NCBI GenBank assembly: GCA_000381565.1 | Contig: KB906724.1 | Location: 1,538,766-1,602,765, forward strand | Reading direction: 5' to 3' | DNA: 64,000 bases | Origin: Oxalobacteraceae bacterium AB_14 | GTDB lineage: Bacteria > Pseudomonadota > Gammaproteobacteria > Burkholderiales > Burkholderiaceae_D | Shown here: positions 51,423 to 61,921 of the stretch, in pieces | Layout: each line of letters starts with the position of its first letter | Position numbering within the stretch: the first letter of the stretch is position 1 | Notes under the pieces: model-generated | The model's input: only the letters and a program-made list of their open reading frames with translations | The model's database searches: none | What the model was told of the DNA's origin: nothing | Translations under genes and position numbers: made by a program

Positions 51423-52589
51423 TCAGGCGGCGCGCAGGGCGTCGACGATTTTCATGCGGGAGGCGCGCAGCGCCGGCAGGAAGCCGCCGACCATGCCCAT
51501 CGCCAGAGAAAACATGAGCGTTTTGACCACGATCGCCGGCGTCAGGCGGAAGCCGAAGGCCAGCTCGGAGAAGGACTGGAAATTGGTGGTCGAGAAGGAC
51601 AGGAACTGCATCAGCGAAGCGCAGGCCAGGCCCAGCGCGCCGCCCAGCACCGCCAGCAGCATAGCCTCGGCCAGGAAGGCGGCCAGGATGCTGCGGCGCT
51701 GGAAGCCCAGCGCGCGCAAGGTGCCGATCTCGCCGACCCGGTTGGCGACCGAGGCGTACATGGTGATGGTGGCGCCGATCATCGCGCCGATCGAGAAGAT
51801 GATCGACAGGATCAGCCCCAGCACGCTGATGAAGGTGGACAGTGCCTTCGACTGGTCGGAGTAGAAGGTCTGTTCGCGCTTGGCGTCCAGCGTCAGGCGC
51901 TGGTCGCTTTCGATGTCCTTCTTGAAGCCGTCGAACAGCGAGGTGTCGGCCAGGCGCAGCACCATGGCCGAATAGGCGTTGCGGCGGAAGGCCGGCATCA
52001 GCTGGTCGGCGTCGCCCCAGATCTCGGAATCGAAGCCGCTGTTGCCGGCGTCGAACAGGCCGACCACGGTCCACTCGCGCTGGCCGAAGCGCAGCGTCTC
52101 GCCGATGCCGGCGCCCTCGAAGCGGCGCGCGATGCTGGCGCCGGCGATGATCTCGGAAGCGCCGGGGCGGAACATGCGGCCGGCCGTCAGCTTGACCTGC
52201 GGCCGCAGCATCAGCCCGCGCTGCGAGATGCCGCGGATGATGACGTTGGACGGCTTGGCCGAGCCGCGCTTGTTGAGCGAGATGAGCACCACCGTCTCCT
52301 TCGACAGCAAGGGCTGGCCGTCGGCGCCGAGCGCGATGGCCGGGTGGCTGGATGCGATGCTGGCCTGGGTGCGGTCCACGCCGCTCTGCACCTCGGTGTC
52401 GGCCGAGCGGCGGATCAGGATCACGTTGTCGTATTCGCCGGTGGTGACCATGGTGTTGCGCAGGCCCTCGTCCAGCATCAGCACCGTGGCGAACACGAAC
52501 ACCACCAGCGCCAGGCCGGCGCCGGTCAGCGTAGTGGTCAGGCGGCGCGCCCACAGGTTGCGGGCCACGTAGGAAAGTGGAATTTTCAT
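51423..52589 (-). CDS. ABC transporter permease (FtsX/MacB type), second
   Basis: A 388-residue permease with an N-terminal membrane helix, a MacB-type periplasmic core domain and three C-terminal helices (LILSIIFSIGAMIGATITMYA, LAEAMLLAVLGGALGLAC, the last near 350-370). The start at ATG 52589 begins MKIPLSYVARNLWARRLTT. It follows the other permease by ten bases in a four-gene operon. Together with the ATPase and adaptor it would form a MacAB-type tripartite efflux system acting on periplasmic substrates. The substrate is unknown. Confidence 0.9.
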   Translation of the reverse strand: MKIPLSYVARNLWARRLTTTLTGAGLALVVFVFATVLMLDEGLRNTMVTTGEYDNVILIRRSADTEVQSGVDRTQASIASSHPAIALGADGQPLLSKETVVLISLNKRGSAKPSNVIIRGISQRGLMLRPQVKLTAGRMFRPGASEIIAGASIARRFEGAGIGETLRFGQREWTVVGLFDAGNSGFDSEIWGDADQLMPAFRRNAYSAMVLRLADTSLFDGFKKDIESDQRLTLDAKREQTFYSDQSKALSTFISVLGLILSIIFSIGAMIGATITMYASVANRVGEIGTLRALGFQRRSILAAFLAEAMLLAVLGGALGLACASLMQFLSFSTTNFQSFSELAFGFRLTPAIVVKTLMFSLAMGMVGGFLPALRASRMKIVDALRAA

Positions 52590-52599
52590 AGCAGATTCG

Positions 52600-53757
52600 T
52601 CATCCGATACTCCGCAGTCCATCGACGATGTTGATGCGCACCGCCCGTATCGTCGGCGCGATGGCGGCGGCGGCGCCGATGGCCAGCGCGGCCAGCACCT
52701 GCTGGACCACCGTCAGCTGCGACACTTCAAACACCGGGAACATGGTGCCCATCACCTTGCCCAGGAAGGCCGCGAACGGGAACAGGATGACGATGCCGAT
52801 CGCCGCGCCGAACGCCGACAGCAGCAGCGACTCGCCAAGGATCATCAAGGTCAGGAAGCCAGGCCCGAAGCCGAGCGCCTTCAAGGTGGCGTACTCGCCC
52901 AGCCGCTCGCGCGCGCTCATGGCCATGGTGTTGGCCATCACCGCCGCGATGATGACGATGACCACGAACGACACCACGCGGATCGCCACCACGATCGCCT
53001 CGGACATCGAGACAAAGCCCAGCTGGAACGCCTTCTCGGTCTCGGTCAGCGTTTCGGCCAGCGAGTTGGCGAACTCCTTGTCGACGGCGGCGGAAATGGC
53101 GGCGGCGTTTTCCGGCTGGTCGATCTGCACCACGTACACGCCGATCTGGTTGGCGCGGCGCGGCGCCACCTTCTTCATCGTCTCGTTGACGTAGTCCCAG
53201 TGGAAGAACAGGGTGGCGGTGTTGGTGGTGCTTTGCTTGCCGTCGTAGATGCCGCGCACCACCAGCTCCCAGTTGCCGGGGTAGATGGTGCCCTTGAGCG
53301 GAATGATGTCGCCGACCTTGAAGCCGTATTGGTCGGCCAGCTTGCGGCCGACGATGCAGCCCTTGCGGTCCTTGAGGAAGGCGGCGCGGTCTTCCTCGGG
53401 CAGCAGGTAGTCGGGATAGATGTTCAGGTAGCTCTCGCCGGAGATGGCGAACTGCGCGAAGAAGTTCTTCGGATCCTTGTAGGTGCCCTGGAACCAGTTG
53501 GCGAAGCCGACCCCGGACACGCCCGGCACCGCGCGGATGCGCGCCTGGTAGGACAGCGGCAGCGGGAACACCAGCGAGGTCTTGTTGCGCGTGACCAGCG
53601 TGGTGCTGGACGCGCCCTCGGCGCCGGCGTACCAGGCGTCGACCACTGTTTGCAGCAGACCGAAGGAAAAGATCGCCACCACCAGGCCGAGGATGGTCAG
53701 CGAGGTGCGCAGCTTGTGGCGCATGGAGTTCTTGAAGATCAGCCGCAGCGTGTACAT
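52600..53757 (-). CDS. ABC transporter permease (FtsX/MacB type), first
   Basis: A 385-residue FtsX-type permease with the TM1 region around LTILGLVVAIFSFGLLQ, a periplasmic MacB-like core and three C-terminal helices (VVSFVVIVIIAAVMANTMAM, LLLSAFGAAIGIVILFPFAAF, a last near 360). It starts four bases after the ATPase stop. Having two different permeases suggests a heterodimer, where canonical MacB is a homodimer that also carries the ATPase. It is an orthodox member of the operon. Confidence 0.9.
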   Translation of the reverse strand: MYTLRLIFKNSMRHKLRTSLTILGLVVAIFSFGLLQTVVDAWYAGAEGASSTTLVTRNKTSLVFPLPLSYQARIRAVPGVSGVGFANWFQGTYKDPKNFFAQFAISGESYLNIYPDYLLPEEDRAAFLKDRKGCIVGRKLADQYGFKVGDIIPLKGTIYPGNWELVVRGIYDGKQSTTNTATLFFHWDYVNETMKKVAPRRANQIGVYVVQIDQPENAAAISAAVDKEFANSLAETLTETEKAFQLGFVSMSEAIVVAIRVVSFVVIVIIAAVMANTMAMSARERLGEYATLKALGFGPGFLTLMILGESLLLSAFGAAIGIVILFPFAAFLGKVMGTMFPVFEVSQLTVVQQVLAALAIGAAAAIAPTIRAVRINIVDGLRSIG

Positions 53758-53761
53758 GGTG

Positions 53762-54460
<699 letters not shown>

Positions 54461-54473
54461 GCTTTTGCCTCGC

Positions 54474-55694
54474 TCACTTCTTCGCCGGGCTGACAAGCGC
54501 GCCGTCGCGCAGCCTGGCGTCCGGCGACATCACCAGCTTGTCGCCCGGCTTGACGCCTTTGAGTTCGACCAGCTCGCCGATCTTGCGGCCCTGGGTGACG
54601 GCGACCTGCCTGACCTTGTCGCCGTCGACCACGAACACCACGCTCTTGCCGTCGCGCGTGGCGAGGGTGCTCGCCTGCACGGCGGTGACGGCTTGCTTGT
54701 CCTCCGGCGGCACGGCCTTCGACAGGAAGGCCACCTTGGCGCTCATGTCCGGCAGCACGCGCGGATCGCGCTCGATGAAGCGCACCTTGACCAGCAAGGT
54801 CGCCTTGCTGCGGTCCATGGTCGGCACCATGCGCGAGACGGTGCCGGCCAGGTGCAGCTCGGGGAAGGCGTCGAGCAGGATTTCGGTCGGCTGGTCGACG
54901 CGGATCTTGCTGAGGTTCGACTCGGAGACGTCGGCCTCCACCTCCAGCGTGTCCATGTCGGCGATGGTGACGACGGCGCCCTTGCTGTCGGCGGCGGAAG
55001 AGAAGGGGGTGATGTTGTCGCCGACGTTGGCGCTCTTGGTCAGGATCACGCCGTCGAACGGCGCCCGTATCACCGTCTGGTCCAGCGCCACTTGCGCCGC
55101 CTGCGCGTTGGCCCTGGCGGCGGCGATGCCGGCGTTGTAGCCCGAGATATTGGCCTTGGCCTTGTTCAGCCGCGCCTGCGCGGTGTCGTAGGCCGAGGCG
55201 GTGATGAACTTCTGGCTCAGCAGCTCGGCGGTGCGCCTGAAGTTGGCCTGCGCGTCCAGCAGTTCGGCCTGGCCTTGTTCCAGGTTGGCCTGCGCCACCT
55301 TGATGTTGGCCTGCGCCAGGCCCAGCGAGGCACTGACGTCGCGGTTTTCCAGCCGCGCGATCACTTCGTCCTTCTTGACCTTGCTGCCTTCGAGCACGCC
55401 CAGCCACTCCAGCCGGCCGGTGGCCTTGGACGACAGCGCCGCCTTGCGCTGCGCCACCACGTAGCCGGTGGCGTTGAGCAGGGTGTAGCTCTGCGCCGGA
55501 TAGGTCTGCGCCACGGTCACGGTTTCCACGCTGGTCTTGCCGCCGAACTGGCCCATGGCGACCTTGCCGCCGATGCCGACGACGATCACCGCCACCGCGA
55601 TCTTGATCCAGCGGCGGCGTTTGAAACGCTGCCCTTGAACTTGCGCGGGAGCGCCGCGCTCTATTTTCAACCGGGAAATGTCGGGAGTCGCCAC
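54474..55694 (-). CDS. RND/MacA-type periplasmic adaptor protein
   Basis: A 406-residue membrane-fusion protein. The start is GTG 55694 after GAGGA. A TM anchor (IKIAVAVIVVGIGGKVAM, about 27-45) is followed by a lipoyl half VLEGSKVKKDEVIARLE, a long helical hairpin with SLGLAQANIKVAQANLEQGQ, the second lipoyl half VIRAPFDGVI and a beta-barrel domain. It bridges the inner-membrane ABC permeases to an outer-membrane TolC-type channel, which is not encoded here. It is the first gene of the four-gene operon. Confidence 0.92.
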   Translation of the reverse strand: MATPDISRLKIERGAPAQVQGQRFKRRRWIKIAVAVIVVGIGGKVAMGQFGGKTSVETVTVAQTYPAQSYTLLNATGYVVAQRKAALSSKATGRLEWLGVLEGSKVKKDEVIARLENRDVSASLGLAQANIKVAQANLEQGQAELLDAQANFRRTAELLSQKFITASAYDTAQARLNKAKANISGYNAGIAAARANAQAAQVALDQTVIRAPFDGVILTKSANVGDNITPFSSAADSKGAVVTIADMDTLEVEADVSESNLSKIRVDQPTEILLDAFPELHLAGTVSRMVPTMDRSKATLLVKVRFIERDPRVLPDMSAKVAFLSKAVPPEDKQAVTAVQASTLATRDGKSVVFVVDGDKVRQVAVTQGRKIGELVELKGVKPGDKLVMSPDARLRDGALVSPAKK

Positions 55695-55708
55695 AAAATC
55701 CTCACAAG

Positions 55709-55723
55709 TTCATGTTGCATGAA
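55709..55723 (-). promoter_or_regulatory. Palindrome ahead of the efflux operon
   Basis: TTCATG-TTG-CATGAA is a perfect 6-3-6 inverted repeat, 15 bases before the adaptor start, in the gap shared with the divergent cyclase gene. An operator role is possible; no dedicated regulator gene lies next to it. Confidence 0.4.
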
Positions 55724-55815
55724 TGTTGACAATAAAGTTATCAAATAGTGCTGGAAAAACCCGTTCACCGCAAGTTCAATTGCAGTAACATGTCGGCCAC
55801 GACTTGGAATTGCTT

Positions 55816-57645
55816 ATGAATTTGCTGCGGCCCCTGTTACTTTTGCTGATCTTGTGGCTGCACGGCTCGGCGCGGGCCAGCGACATCGTCGACGCCAGCG
55901 CGCTGCCGCGCGGCATGCTGGTGCTGACCGCGCACATGGGCGTGCTTGAAGACCCCGCGCAGCAGCTTTCCATCGACGATGTGCTGGACGCCGGCGCGCG
56001 CTTCCAGGCCAGCGGCCAGGCCGACGAGGCGCTCAGTTTCGGCTACACCCGTTCCGCCTACTGGCTGCGGCTGGACCTGCGCAATCCCGGCGGCGCGCCG
56101 CTGCAGCGCATGCTGGAAATCAGCAATGCCCGCCTGAGCTCGATCACCCTGTACACGCCCGGCGCCGACGGCCGCTACGTGGCGCTGCACACCGGCAGCG
56201 CACAACCGTATGCGACGCGCCCCTACCATAACCGTTATTTCGTCTTTCCGCTGGCCCTGGCGCCGCATACGCAACAGGTGGTCTACCTGCGGATCGCGTC
56301 CAATGGGGCCAAGCTGATCCCTGCGCGGCTGTGGTCGCCCGAGGCTTACCTGGCCTACGAAGGCCAGGACTATCTGCTGCAGGGTGTGTATATCGGCATG
56401 GCGCTGGCCATGATGATGTTCAACCTGGTGCTGTACGCCACGCTGGGCGACCGGCTTTATTTGATGTATGTTGCCTTTGTCGGCTGCGTCGCGCTGGGCC
56501 TGGCGGGGCAGAACGGCCTCGCGCACGAGTGGCTGTGGCCGGGGGCGCAAGGGGCGTGGCCGAATCTGTCGGCGTCCATCCTGTTCTCCTTGTCGGCCGC
56601 GCTGCTGCTGGTGTTCATGCGCAGCATGCTGGGCACGCGCACGCTGGTGCCGCGCCTGGACAAGGTATTGCTGGTGCTGCTGGCCTTCTTCGTGCTGTCG
56701 CCGGTGGCCATGGTGGTGTTCTACACCCACGTCGCCAAGCCGATCACCACCATCTGGAGCGTGGCCTCGCCGCTGATCATGATCGTCAGCCTGGCCTGCG
56801 CGCTCAAGCGCTCGCGCAGCGCCTACTATTTCAGCGGCGCGTTCTTCGTGCTCCTGATCGGCAATACCAGCAGCTCGCTGGCGGCGATGGCCCTGCTGCC
56901 GCACAACCTGCTGACCAACCACGGCAGCCAGATCGGCTCGGCCTGCGAGATGATGTTGCTGGCCTTTGCGCTGGCCGACCGCGTCCATGTGATCCGGCGC
57001 GAGAAGGCGCTGGCCAAGCGCGCCGCCTACGAGGCCCAGGCCAGCCTGATCGCCAGCCTGCAATCGTCGGAGCGCTTGCTGGAGGAACGTGTCGCGCAGC
57101 GCACGGCGGAGCTGAACGAAGCCAATGCGCGCCTGGCCGAACAGAGCATGACCGACAGCCTGACCGGCATCGCCAACCGGCGCCGCTTCGACGCGGTGCT
57201 GGCGACCGAATGGGCGCGCGCGGCGCGGCTGGGACGGCCGCTGGCGGTGGGGCTGCTCGATATCGACCACTTCAAACTGTATAACGACCACTATGGCCAC
57301 CAGGATGGCGACGAGTGCCTGCGCCGGGTCGCCGCCGAATTCGCGGCGCAGTTGCAGCGCACCGGCGATCTGGTGGCGCGCTACGGCGGCGAGGAGTTCG
57401 CCTTCATCGCGCCGGGCACCGATGCCGACAGCGCACTGACCATGGGCCAGCGCGTATGCGAAGCATTGGAGGCGCTGGCTTTGCCCCATGCGCAGACGCC
57501 GGGCGGCTTGCTGACGGTCAGCATCGGTGTCGCGGCGTGGACGCCAAGACCCGGTGAAACCGCCGTGCAGCTGCTGCGCGCTGCGGACGCCGCGCTGTAC
57601 CGCGCCAAAGAGCTGGGCCGCAACCGCGCCGAACTGGACGCCTGA
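55816..57645 (+). CDS. Diguanylate cyclase with 7TMR-DISM sensor
   Basis: A 609-residue protein. ATG 55816 gives a signal peptide (LLLLLILWLHGSARA). A periplasmic 7TMR-DISMED2-like domain (about 30-165) is followed by seven membrane helices (about 190-390), a coiled coil and a GGDEF domain with YGGEEF. The I-site RTGD is present, so feedback inhibition by cyclic di-GMP is likely. It is divergent from the efflux operon. Sensors of this class often bind carbohydrates, but the ligand is unknown. Confidence 0.92.
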   Translation: MNLLRPLLLLLILWLHGSARASDIVDASALPRGMLVLTAHMGVLEDPAQQLSIDDVLDAGARFQASGQADEALSFGYTRSAYWLRLDLRNPGGAPLQRMLEISNARLSSITLYTPGADGRYVALHTGSAQPYATRPYHNRYFVFPLALAPHTQQVVYLRIASNGAKLIPARLWSPEAYLAYEGQDYLLQGVYIGMALAMMMFNLVLYATLGDRLYLMYVAFVGCVALGLAGQNGLAHEWLWPGAQGAWPNLSASILFSLSAALLLVFMRSMLGTRTLVPRLDKVLLVLLAFFVLSPVAMVVFYTHVAKPITTIWSVASPLIMIVSLACALKRSRSAYYFSGAFFVLLIGNTSSSLAAMALLPHNLLTNHGSQIGSACEMMLLAFALADRVHVIRREKALAKRAAYEAQASLIASLQSSERLLEERVAQRTAELNEANARLAEQSMTDSLTGIANRRRFDAVLATEWARAARLGRPLAVGLLDIDHFKLYNDHYGHQDGDECLRRVAAEFAAQLQRTGDLVARYGGEEFAFIAPGTDADSALTMGQRVCEALEALALPHAQTPGGLLTVSIGVAAWTPRPGETAVQLLRAADAALYRAKELGRNRAELDA

Positions 57646-57731
57646 TTTCCTGGGCGTCATCCGTGCGGTGAGGTACATACGCCGGCGGGCGCCCGTGGCA
57701 ACATGGGTTTTTTGTATTTGCCGGGCCCGCT

Positions 57732-59063
57732 ATGACCGTAATTCCGCCTGTTGAGTGCCCTCGGACCGTGATCGATGCCGCGTCGCTGAAGCTGCTGACG
57801 GTGATGCAGAAGAATTCCTTCGAATACTTCATCCACGAAATCAATCCGGCCAACGGCCTGATACGCGACAAGACCGGGCCGGACTGGCCGGCCAGCATCG
57901 CCGCCGTCGGCATGGCGCTGACCGCCTACACGATAGGCGTCGAGCGTGGCTGCATGGCACGCGGCGAGGCGGTGTCGCGCACCCTGACCACCTTGTGTTT
58001 CTTCGCCAACAGCGAGCAAGGCAACGCGCCCGGCGCCACGGGCCACAGAGGCTTCTACTATCATTTCCTCGACATGGAGAGTGGCGCGCGCGCGTGGAAG
58101 TGCGAGCTGTCCAGCGTCGACACCGCGCTGCTGATCGCCGGCATGCTGACGGCGGCCGAGTATTTCAGCGACGACTCACCGTGCGAGCGCGAGATTCGCG
58201 AACTGGCCGATATGCTGTACCGGCGCGTGGACTGGCAATGGATGCGTCGTCGCGGCGCGCTGCTTTGCCATGGCTGGAAGCCGGAGCGGGGGTTCCTGCG
58301 CTGGCATTGGGAAGGCTACGACGAGGCGCTGATCCTGTATGTACTGGCGTTGGGGTCGCCCATCCATCCGATCGGCCGCGACAGCTACGACGCCTGGGCC
58401 AGCAGCTACGAATGGAAGACGGTGCACGGCATCGACTATCTGTACGCCGGGCCGTTGTTCATCCATCAGATGTCGCACATCTGGCTGGACCTGCGCGGCA
58501 TCCGCGACGACTTCATGCGCGCGCACGACCTGGACTACTTCGAGAACAGCCGCCGCGCGACCTATGTGCAGCAGCGCTATGCGATCGAGAATCCGCTGGA
58601 CTTCCCGGAGTACGGCGAACTGTGCTGGGGGATGACGGCCAGCGACGGCCCGGGTCCCGCCACCCGGAAGATCGGCGGCGTGCAGCGCAAGTTCTACGAC
58701 TACGTGGGACGAGGCGCGCCATACGGCCCGGATGACGGCACGGTGGCGCCGTGGGCGGTGGCGGCCTCGCTGCCGTTCGCGCCGGAGATTGTCCTGCCCA
58801 GCATCGCGCACTTTCAGGGGCTGCAACTGTGCGAGAGCAATCCTTACGGCTTCAAGGCCTCGTTCTCGACGATCTTTCATCTCTGCGAGAAAGGCTGCCG
58901 GCGCTGGGTGTCGCCCTACCACTTCGGCATCAACGAAGGGCCGACCGTCATCATGGTGGAAAACCATCTAAACGATTTCCCCTGGAGCCTGTTGCGCCGT
59001 AACACCTATCTGCGTGATGGCCTGCGGAGTGCCGGCTTCGCCGGCGGCTGGCTGGACGTATGA
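57732..59063 (+). CDS. Glucoamylase-domain (GH144-like) glycosidase
   Basis: A 443-residue protein of the glycoamylase-like family (PF10091), some members of which are endo-beta-1,2-glucanases (GH144). NANGLIRDKTG, GHRGFYYHFLD, WKCELSSVDTALLIAG, and a following WEGYDEALILYVLALGSP segment match the alpha/alpha-barrel pattern. No signal peptide is present, although GH144 enzymes are often periplasmic, so it may act on cytoplasmic glucan. It is monocistronic, 86 bases after the cyclase gene. Substrate assignment is inference only. Confidence 0.78.
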   Translation: MTVIPPVECPRTVIDAASLKLLTVMQKNSFEYFIHEINPANGLIRDKTGPDWPASIAAVGMALTAYTIGVERGCMARGEAVSRTLTTLCFFANSEQGNAPGATGHRGFYYHFLDMESGARAWKCELSSVDTALLIAGMLTAAEYFSDDSPCEREIRELADMLYRRVDWQWMRRRGALLCHGWKPERGFLRWHWEGYDEALILYVLALGSPIHPIGRDSYDAWASSYEWKTVHGIDYLYAGPLFIHQMSHIWLDLRGIRDDFMRAHDLDYFENSRRATYVQQRYAIENPLDFPEYGELCWGMTASDGPGPATRKIGGVQRKFYDYVGRGAPYGPDDGTVAPWAVAASLPFAPEIVLPSIAHFQGLQLCESNPYGFKASFSTIFHLCEKGCRRWVSPYHFGINEGPTVIMVENHLNDFPWSLLRRNTYLRDGLRSAGFAGGWLDV

Positions 59064-59207
59064 GTGCGTCGATTTGATGCTCTCTGATGCATTGAGGGGC
59101 GGCTAGTGGTTCAAGCTGCACGCAACTAAACAGCTCACTTCATTTAGATGTTGGGCTGCGGCGCCGTTCGGCGATACAATTTCGCCTTTCCCCAAACGCT
59201 TTTTCTC

Positions 59208-59984
59208 ATGACGATCCCGACTCCGATCCTCGATGCGCTGACGCGCGCAGATGCTTCCTGGCGTCCATTGCTGGTCCAGGGGTTGGAGGCCATGATGGCC
59301 GCCACGCCCGACTACCTGCCGCAGTTGTCCAATGACCAGTACCTGCCGACCGAGCAACGCCTGTTCGCCGCCTTCGCGCTGCCGCTCGATAAAGTGCGCT
59401 ACGTATTAGTCGGCGAAGGCCCGTATCCGCGCGCCGAGAGCGCCACCGGCGTGTGTTTCATGGATGGCGCCGTCGGCAGCCTGTGGTCGGACGAGCAGGG
59501 CGGCGGCCTGTCCAAGCCGGTCAACAAGGCCACCTCGCTGCGTAACTTCATGAAGATGCTGCTGGTGGCGGACGGTCAACTGTCGCTGGACAACACCGGA
59601 GGTGTAGCGATGGCGGCGGTCTCCGCCCGCGCCCGCAGCGGCGCCGGCAGCCACATCCAGACCCTGTCCGACATGCAGCAGAAATTGATACAGCAGGGGT
59701 TTTTGCTGCTGAACGCCTCGCTGGTGTTCCGCAGCCACGTCGCCCCGGCCAAGGATGCCAAGGCCTGGCTGCCGTTCTTCGAGACCGTGATGGCCGGCCT
59801 GGCCGCGCAGGCGTCGAAGACGCCAACCATGGTTTTATGGGGAAAGATCGCTGAATTGCTGAGTAAGTTGCCGGTAATGAAAGATTTCCCGCAAATCAGC
59901 GCGGAACACCCGTACAACCTGAGCTTTATCGGCAACCGGGACATGCACCAGCTGTTCCAACCGATGCAGTTGCTGAAAGGGTAA
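59208..59984 (+). CDS. Uracil-DNA glycosylase-like protein with altered active site
   Basis: A 258-residue protein that follows the family-1 uracil-DNA glycosylase motif order. GQDPY is replaced by G69-EGPY73, followed by SATGVCF; ATSLRNFMKML stands for the PPSLxNI loop; GFLLLNASLVF and MVLWGKIA match the core; AEHPYNLSFIGN replaces the HPSPLS leucine loop. The catalytic Asp of GQDPY is Gly here. Either the protein is a non-catalytic DNA binder or it uses another residue. ATG 59208 is the first credible start. It is a lone gene with a 140-base upstream gap. Confidence 0.7.
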   Translation: MTIPTPILDALTRADASWRPLLVQGLEAMMAATPDYLPQLSNDQYLPTEQRLFAAFALPLDKVRYVLVGEGPYPRAESATGVCFMDGAVGSLWSDEQGGGLSKPVNKATSLRNFMKMLLVADGQLSLDNTGGVAMAAVSARARSGAGSHIQTLSDMQQKLIQQGFLLLNASLVFRSHVAPAKDAKAWLPFFETVMAGLAAQASKTPTMVLWGKIAELLSKLPVMKDFPQISAEHPYNLSFIGNRDMHQLFQPMQLLKG

Positions 59985-60034
59985 GTACCCCGACAGGCAA
60001 TGGGGCTACCCGGCAAACTTTGTTAAAGTTTGGT

Positions 60035-60059
60035 ATACTTGACTAAATCGATCAACTAA
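60035..60059 (+). promoter_or_regulatory. IscR type 1-like binding site
   Basis: The 25 bases from ATACTTGACT to CAACTAA match 22 of 25 positions of the E. coli type 1 IscR consensus (ATASYYGACTRWWWYAGTCRRSTAT). It lies 69 bases before iscR, suggesting autorepression by cluster-loaded IscR. Confidence 0.75.
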
Positions 60060-60127
60060 TCAGCGCTTGTGCAACATCGTGATTAGCGACAAGGTCGATA
60101 TTTTAACCCAGTTGAACCGAGGTAGTG

Positions 60128-60604
60128 ATGCGTCTGACCACCAAAGGCCGTTTTGCTGTGACTGCGATGATCGATCTGGCTTTGCGCCAAGGCAAAGGCC
60201 CGGTCACGCTCTCCGGCATCAGCCAGCGCCAGGCCATTTCGCTGTCCTACCTCGAGCAGTTGTTCGGCAAGCTGCGCCGCCACGAGATCGTCGAGTCGAT
60301 CCGCGGCCCGGGCGGCGGCTACAGTCTGGCGCGCCGCGCCGACAAGGTCACCGTGGCCGACATCATCATCGCCGTCGATGAGCCGCTTGACGCGACCCAG
60401 TGCGGCGGCAAGGAAAATTGCCACGGCGCGGACGCCGCCAGCGGCGCGCGCTGCATGACCCACGAACTGTGGGCCACGCTGAACGAAAAAATGGTGGATT
60501 ACCTGGATTCCGTGTCGCTGCAGGATCTGGTCGATCAACAGAAGCAAAAGAATGCTGAACAAAACGTGGTCGTGATGCACCGTAACCACGCCGCGCTTGG
60601 TTAA
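60128..60604 (+). CDS. iscR: Rrf2-family iron-sulfur cluster regulator IscR
   Basis: A 158-residue Rrf2 regulator beginning [19 protein letters not shown], with a winged helix and the three cluster-binding cysteines in QCGGKENC and RCMTHELW. The 2Fe-2S form represses the isc operon and the apo form frees it. ATG 60128 follows GAGG. The C-terminal tail is longer than needed for cluster binding and ends [11 protein letters not shown]. It is the first gene of the ISC operon, 26 bases before iscS. Confidence 0.96.
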   Translation: MRLTTKGRFAVTAMIDLALRQGKGPVTLSGISQRQAISLSYLEQLFGKLRRHEIVESIRGPGGGYSLARRADKVTVADIIIAVDEPLDATQCGGKENCHGADAASGARCMTHELWATLNEKMVDYLDSVSLQDLVDQQKQKNAEQNVVVMHRNHAALG

Positions 60605-60630
60605 GAGAACTCAATAACGGAGTAACCCAG

Positions 60631-61887
60631 ATGAACGCCCCTGAAAAAAACATCGCGCCAGTGAAGTTCCAGACCGCCCCGCATTTCCCGATCTACATGG
60701 ACTACTCGGCCACCACGCCGATCGATCCACGCGTCGCCGACATGATGATTCCCTTCCTGCGCGAGCAGTTCGGCAATCCGGCGTCGCGCAGCCACATGTA
60801 CGGCTGGACCGCGGAAAAGGCAGTGGAAGAGGCGCGTGCGCACGTCGCCGCCCTGGTCAACGCCGATCCGCGCGAAATCATCTGGACCTCCGGCGCCACC
60901 GAATCGAACAACCTGGCGATCAAGGGTGCGGCCCAGTTCTACAAGACCAAGGGCAAGCACATCATCACCGTCAAGACCGAGCACAAGGCGGTGCTGGACA
61001 CGGTGCGCGAACTGGAACGCCAGGGCTTTGAAGCGACCTACCTGGAACCGCAGGACAACGGCCTGATCACCATCGAGCAGCTGACTGCCGCGATCCGCCC
61101 GGACACCATCCTGGTCTCCGTCATGCTGGTCAACAACGAGATCGGCGTGATCCAGCCGATCGACGAAATCGGCGCGCTGTGCCGCTCGAAAGGCATCATC
61201 TTCCACTGCGACGCCGCGCAAGCGACCGGCAAGGTGGTGATCGACCTGCAAAAGACCAAGGTCGACCTGATGACCTTCACCGCGCACAAGACCTACGGCC
61301 CTAAGGGCGTGGGCGCGCTGTACGTCTGCCGCAAGCCGCGCGTGCGCATCGAAGCGCAAATGCACGGCGGCGGCCACGAGCGCGGCCTGCGCTCCGGCAC
61401 CCTGCCTACCCACCAGATCGTCGGCATGGGCGAAGCCTTCCGCCTGGCGAAGGTGGAAATGGACAGCGAGATCACCCGCATCAAGGGCCTGCGCGACCGC
61501 CTGGCCAAGGGCCTGCAAGAGATCGAAGAAACCTACATCAACGGCGACATGGAACACCGTGTGCCGCACAACCTGAACGTCAGCTTCAACTACGTCGAAG
61601 GCGAGTCGCTGATCATGGCCGTGAAAGACCTGGCCGTGTCGTCCGGTTCGGCCTGCACCTCGGCCTCGCTGGAGCCATCGTATGTGCTGCGCGCGCTGGG
61701 TCGCAGCGACGAGCTGGCGCACAGCTCGATCCGTTTCACCATCGGCCGCTTCACCACCGAAGAGGACATCGACTTCGCGGTTAATCTGATGAAGTCCAAG
61801 GTACACAAACTGCGTGAGCTGTCGCCACTGTGGGACATGTTCAAAGAAGGCATCGACATCAGCTCGATCCAATGGGCAGCCCACTAA
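60631..61887 (+). CDS. iscS: Cysteine desulfurase IscS
   Basis: A 418-residue PLP enzyme that transfers sulfur from cysteine to Isc[12 protein letters not shown], the His before it in HKAVLDT, the PLP lysine region [10 protein letters not shown] and the catalytic Cys loop [17 protein letters not shown] are all present. A 15-residue N-terminal extension ([15 protein letters not shown]) precedes the usual [10 protein letters not shown] start. It follows iscR by 26 bases and precedes iscU by 34. Confidence 0.98.
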   Translation: MNAPEKNIAPVKFQTAPHFPIYMDYSATTPIDPRVADMMIPFLREQFGNPASRSHMYGWTAEKAVEEARAHVAALVNADPREIIWTSGATESNNLAIKGAAQFYKTKGKHIITVKTEHKAVLDTVRELERQGFEATYLEPQDNGLITIEQLTAAIRPDTILVSVMLVNNEIGVIQPIDEIGALCRSKGIIFHCDAAQATGKVVIDLQKTKVDLMTFTAHKTYGPKGVGALYVCRKPRVRIEAQMHGGGHERGLRSGTLPTHQIVGMGEAFRLAKVEMDSEITRIKGLRDRLAKGLQEIEETYINGDMEHRVPHNLNVSFNYVEGESLIMAVKDLAVSSGSACTSASLEPSYVLRALGRSDELAHSSIRFTIGRFTTEEDIDFAVNLMKSKVHKLRELSPLWDMFKEGIDISSIQWAAH

Positions 61888-61921
61888 TTTTTAAAGATAC
61901 AGAAAATACAGGAGCATCAAA

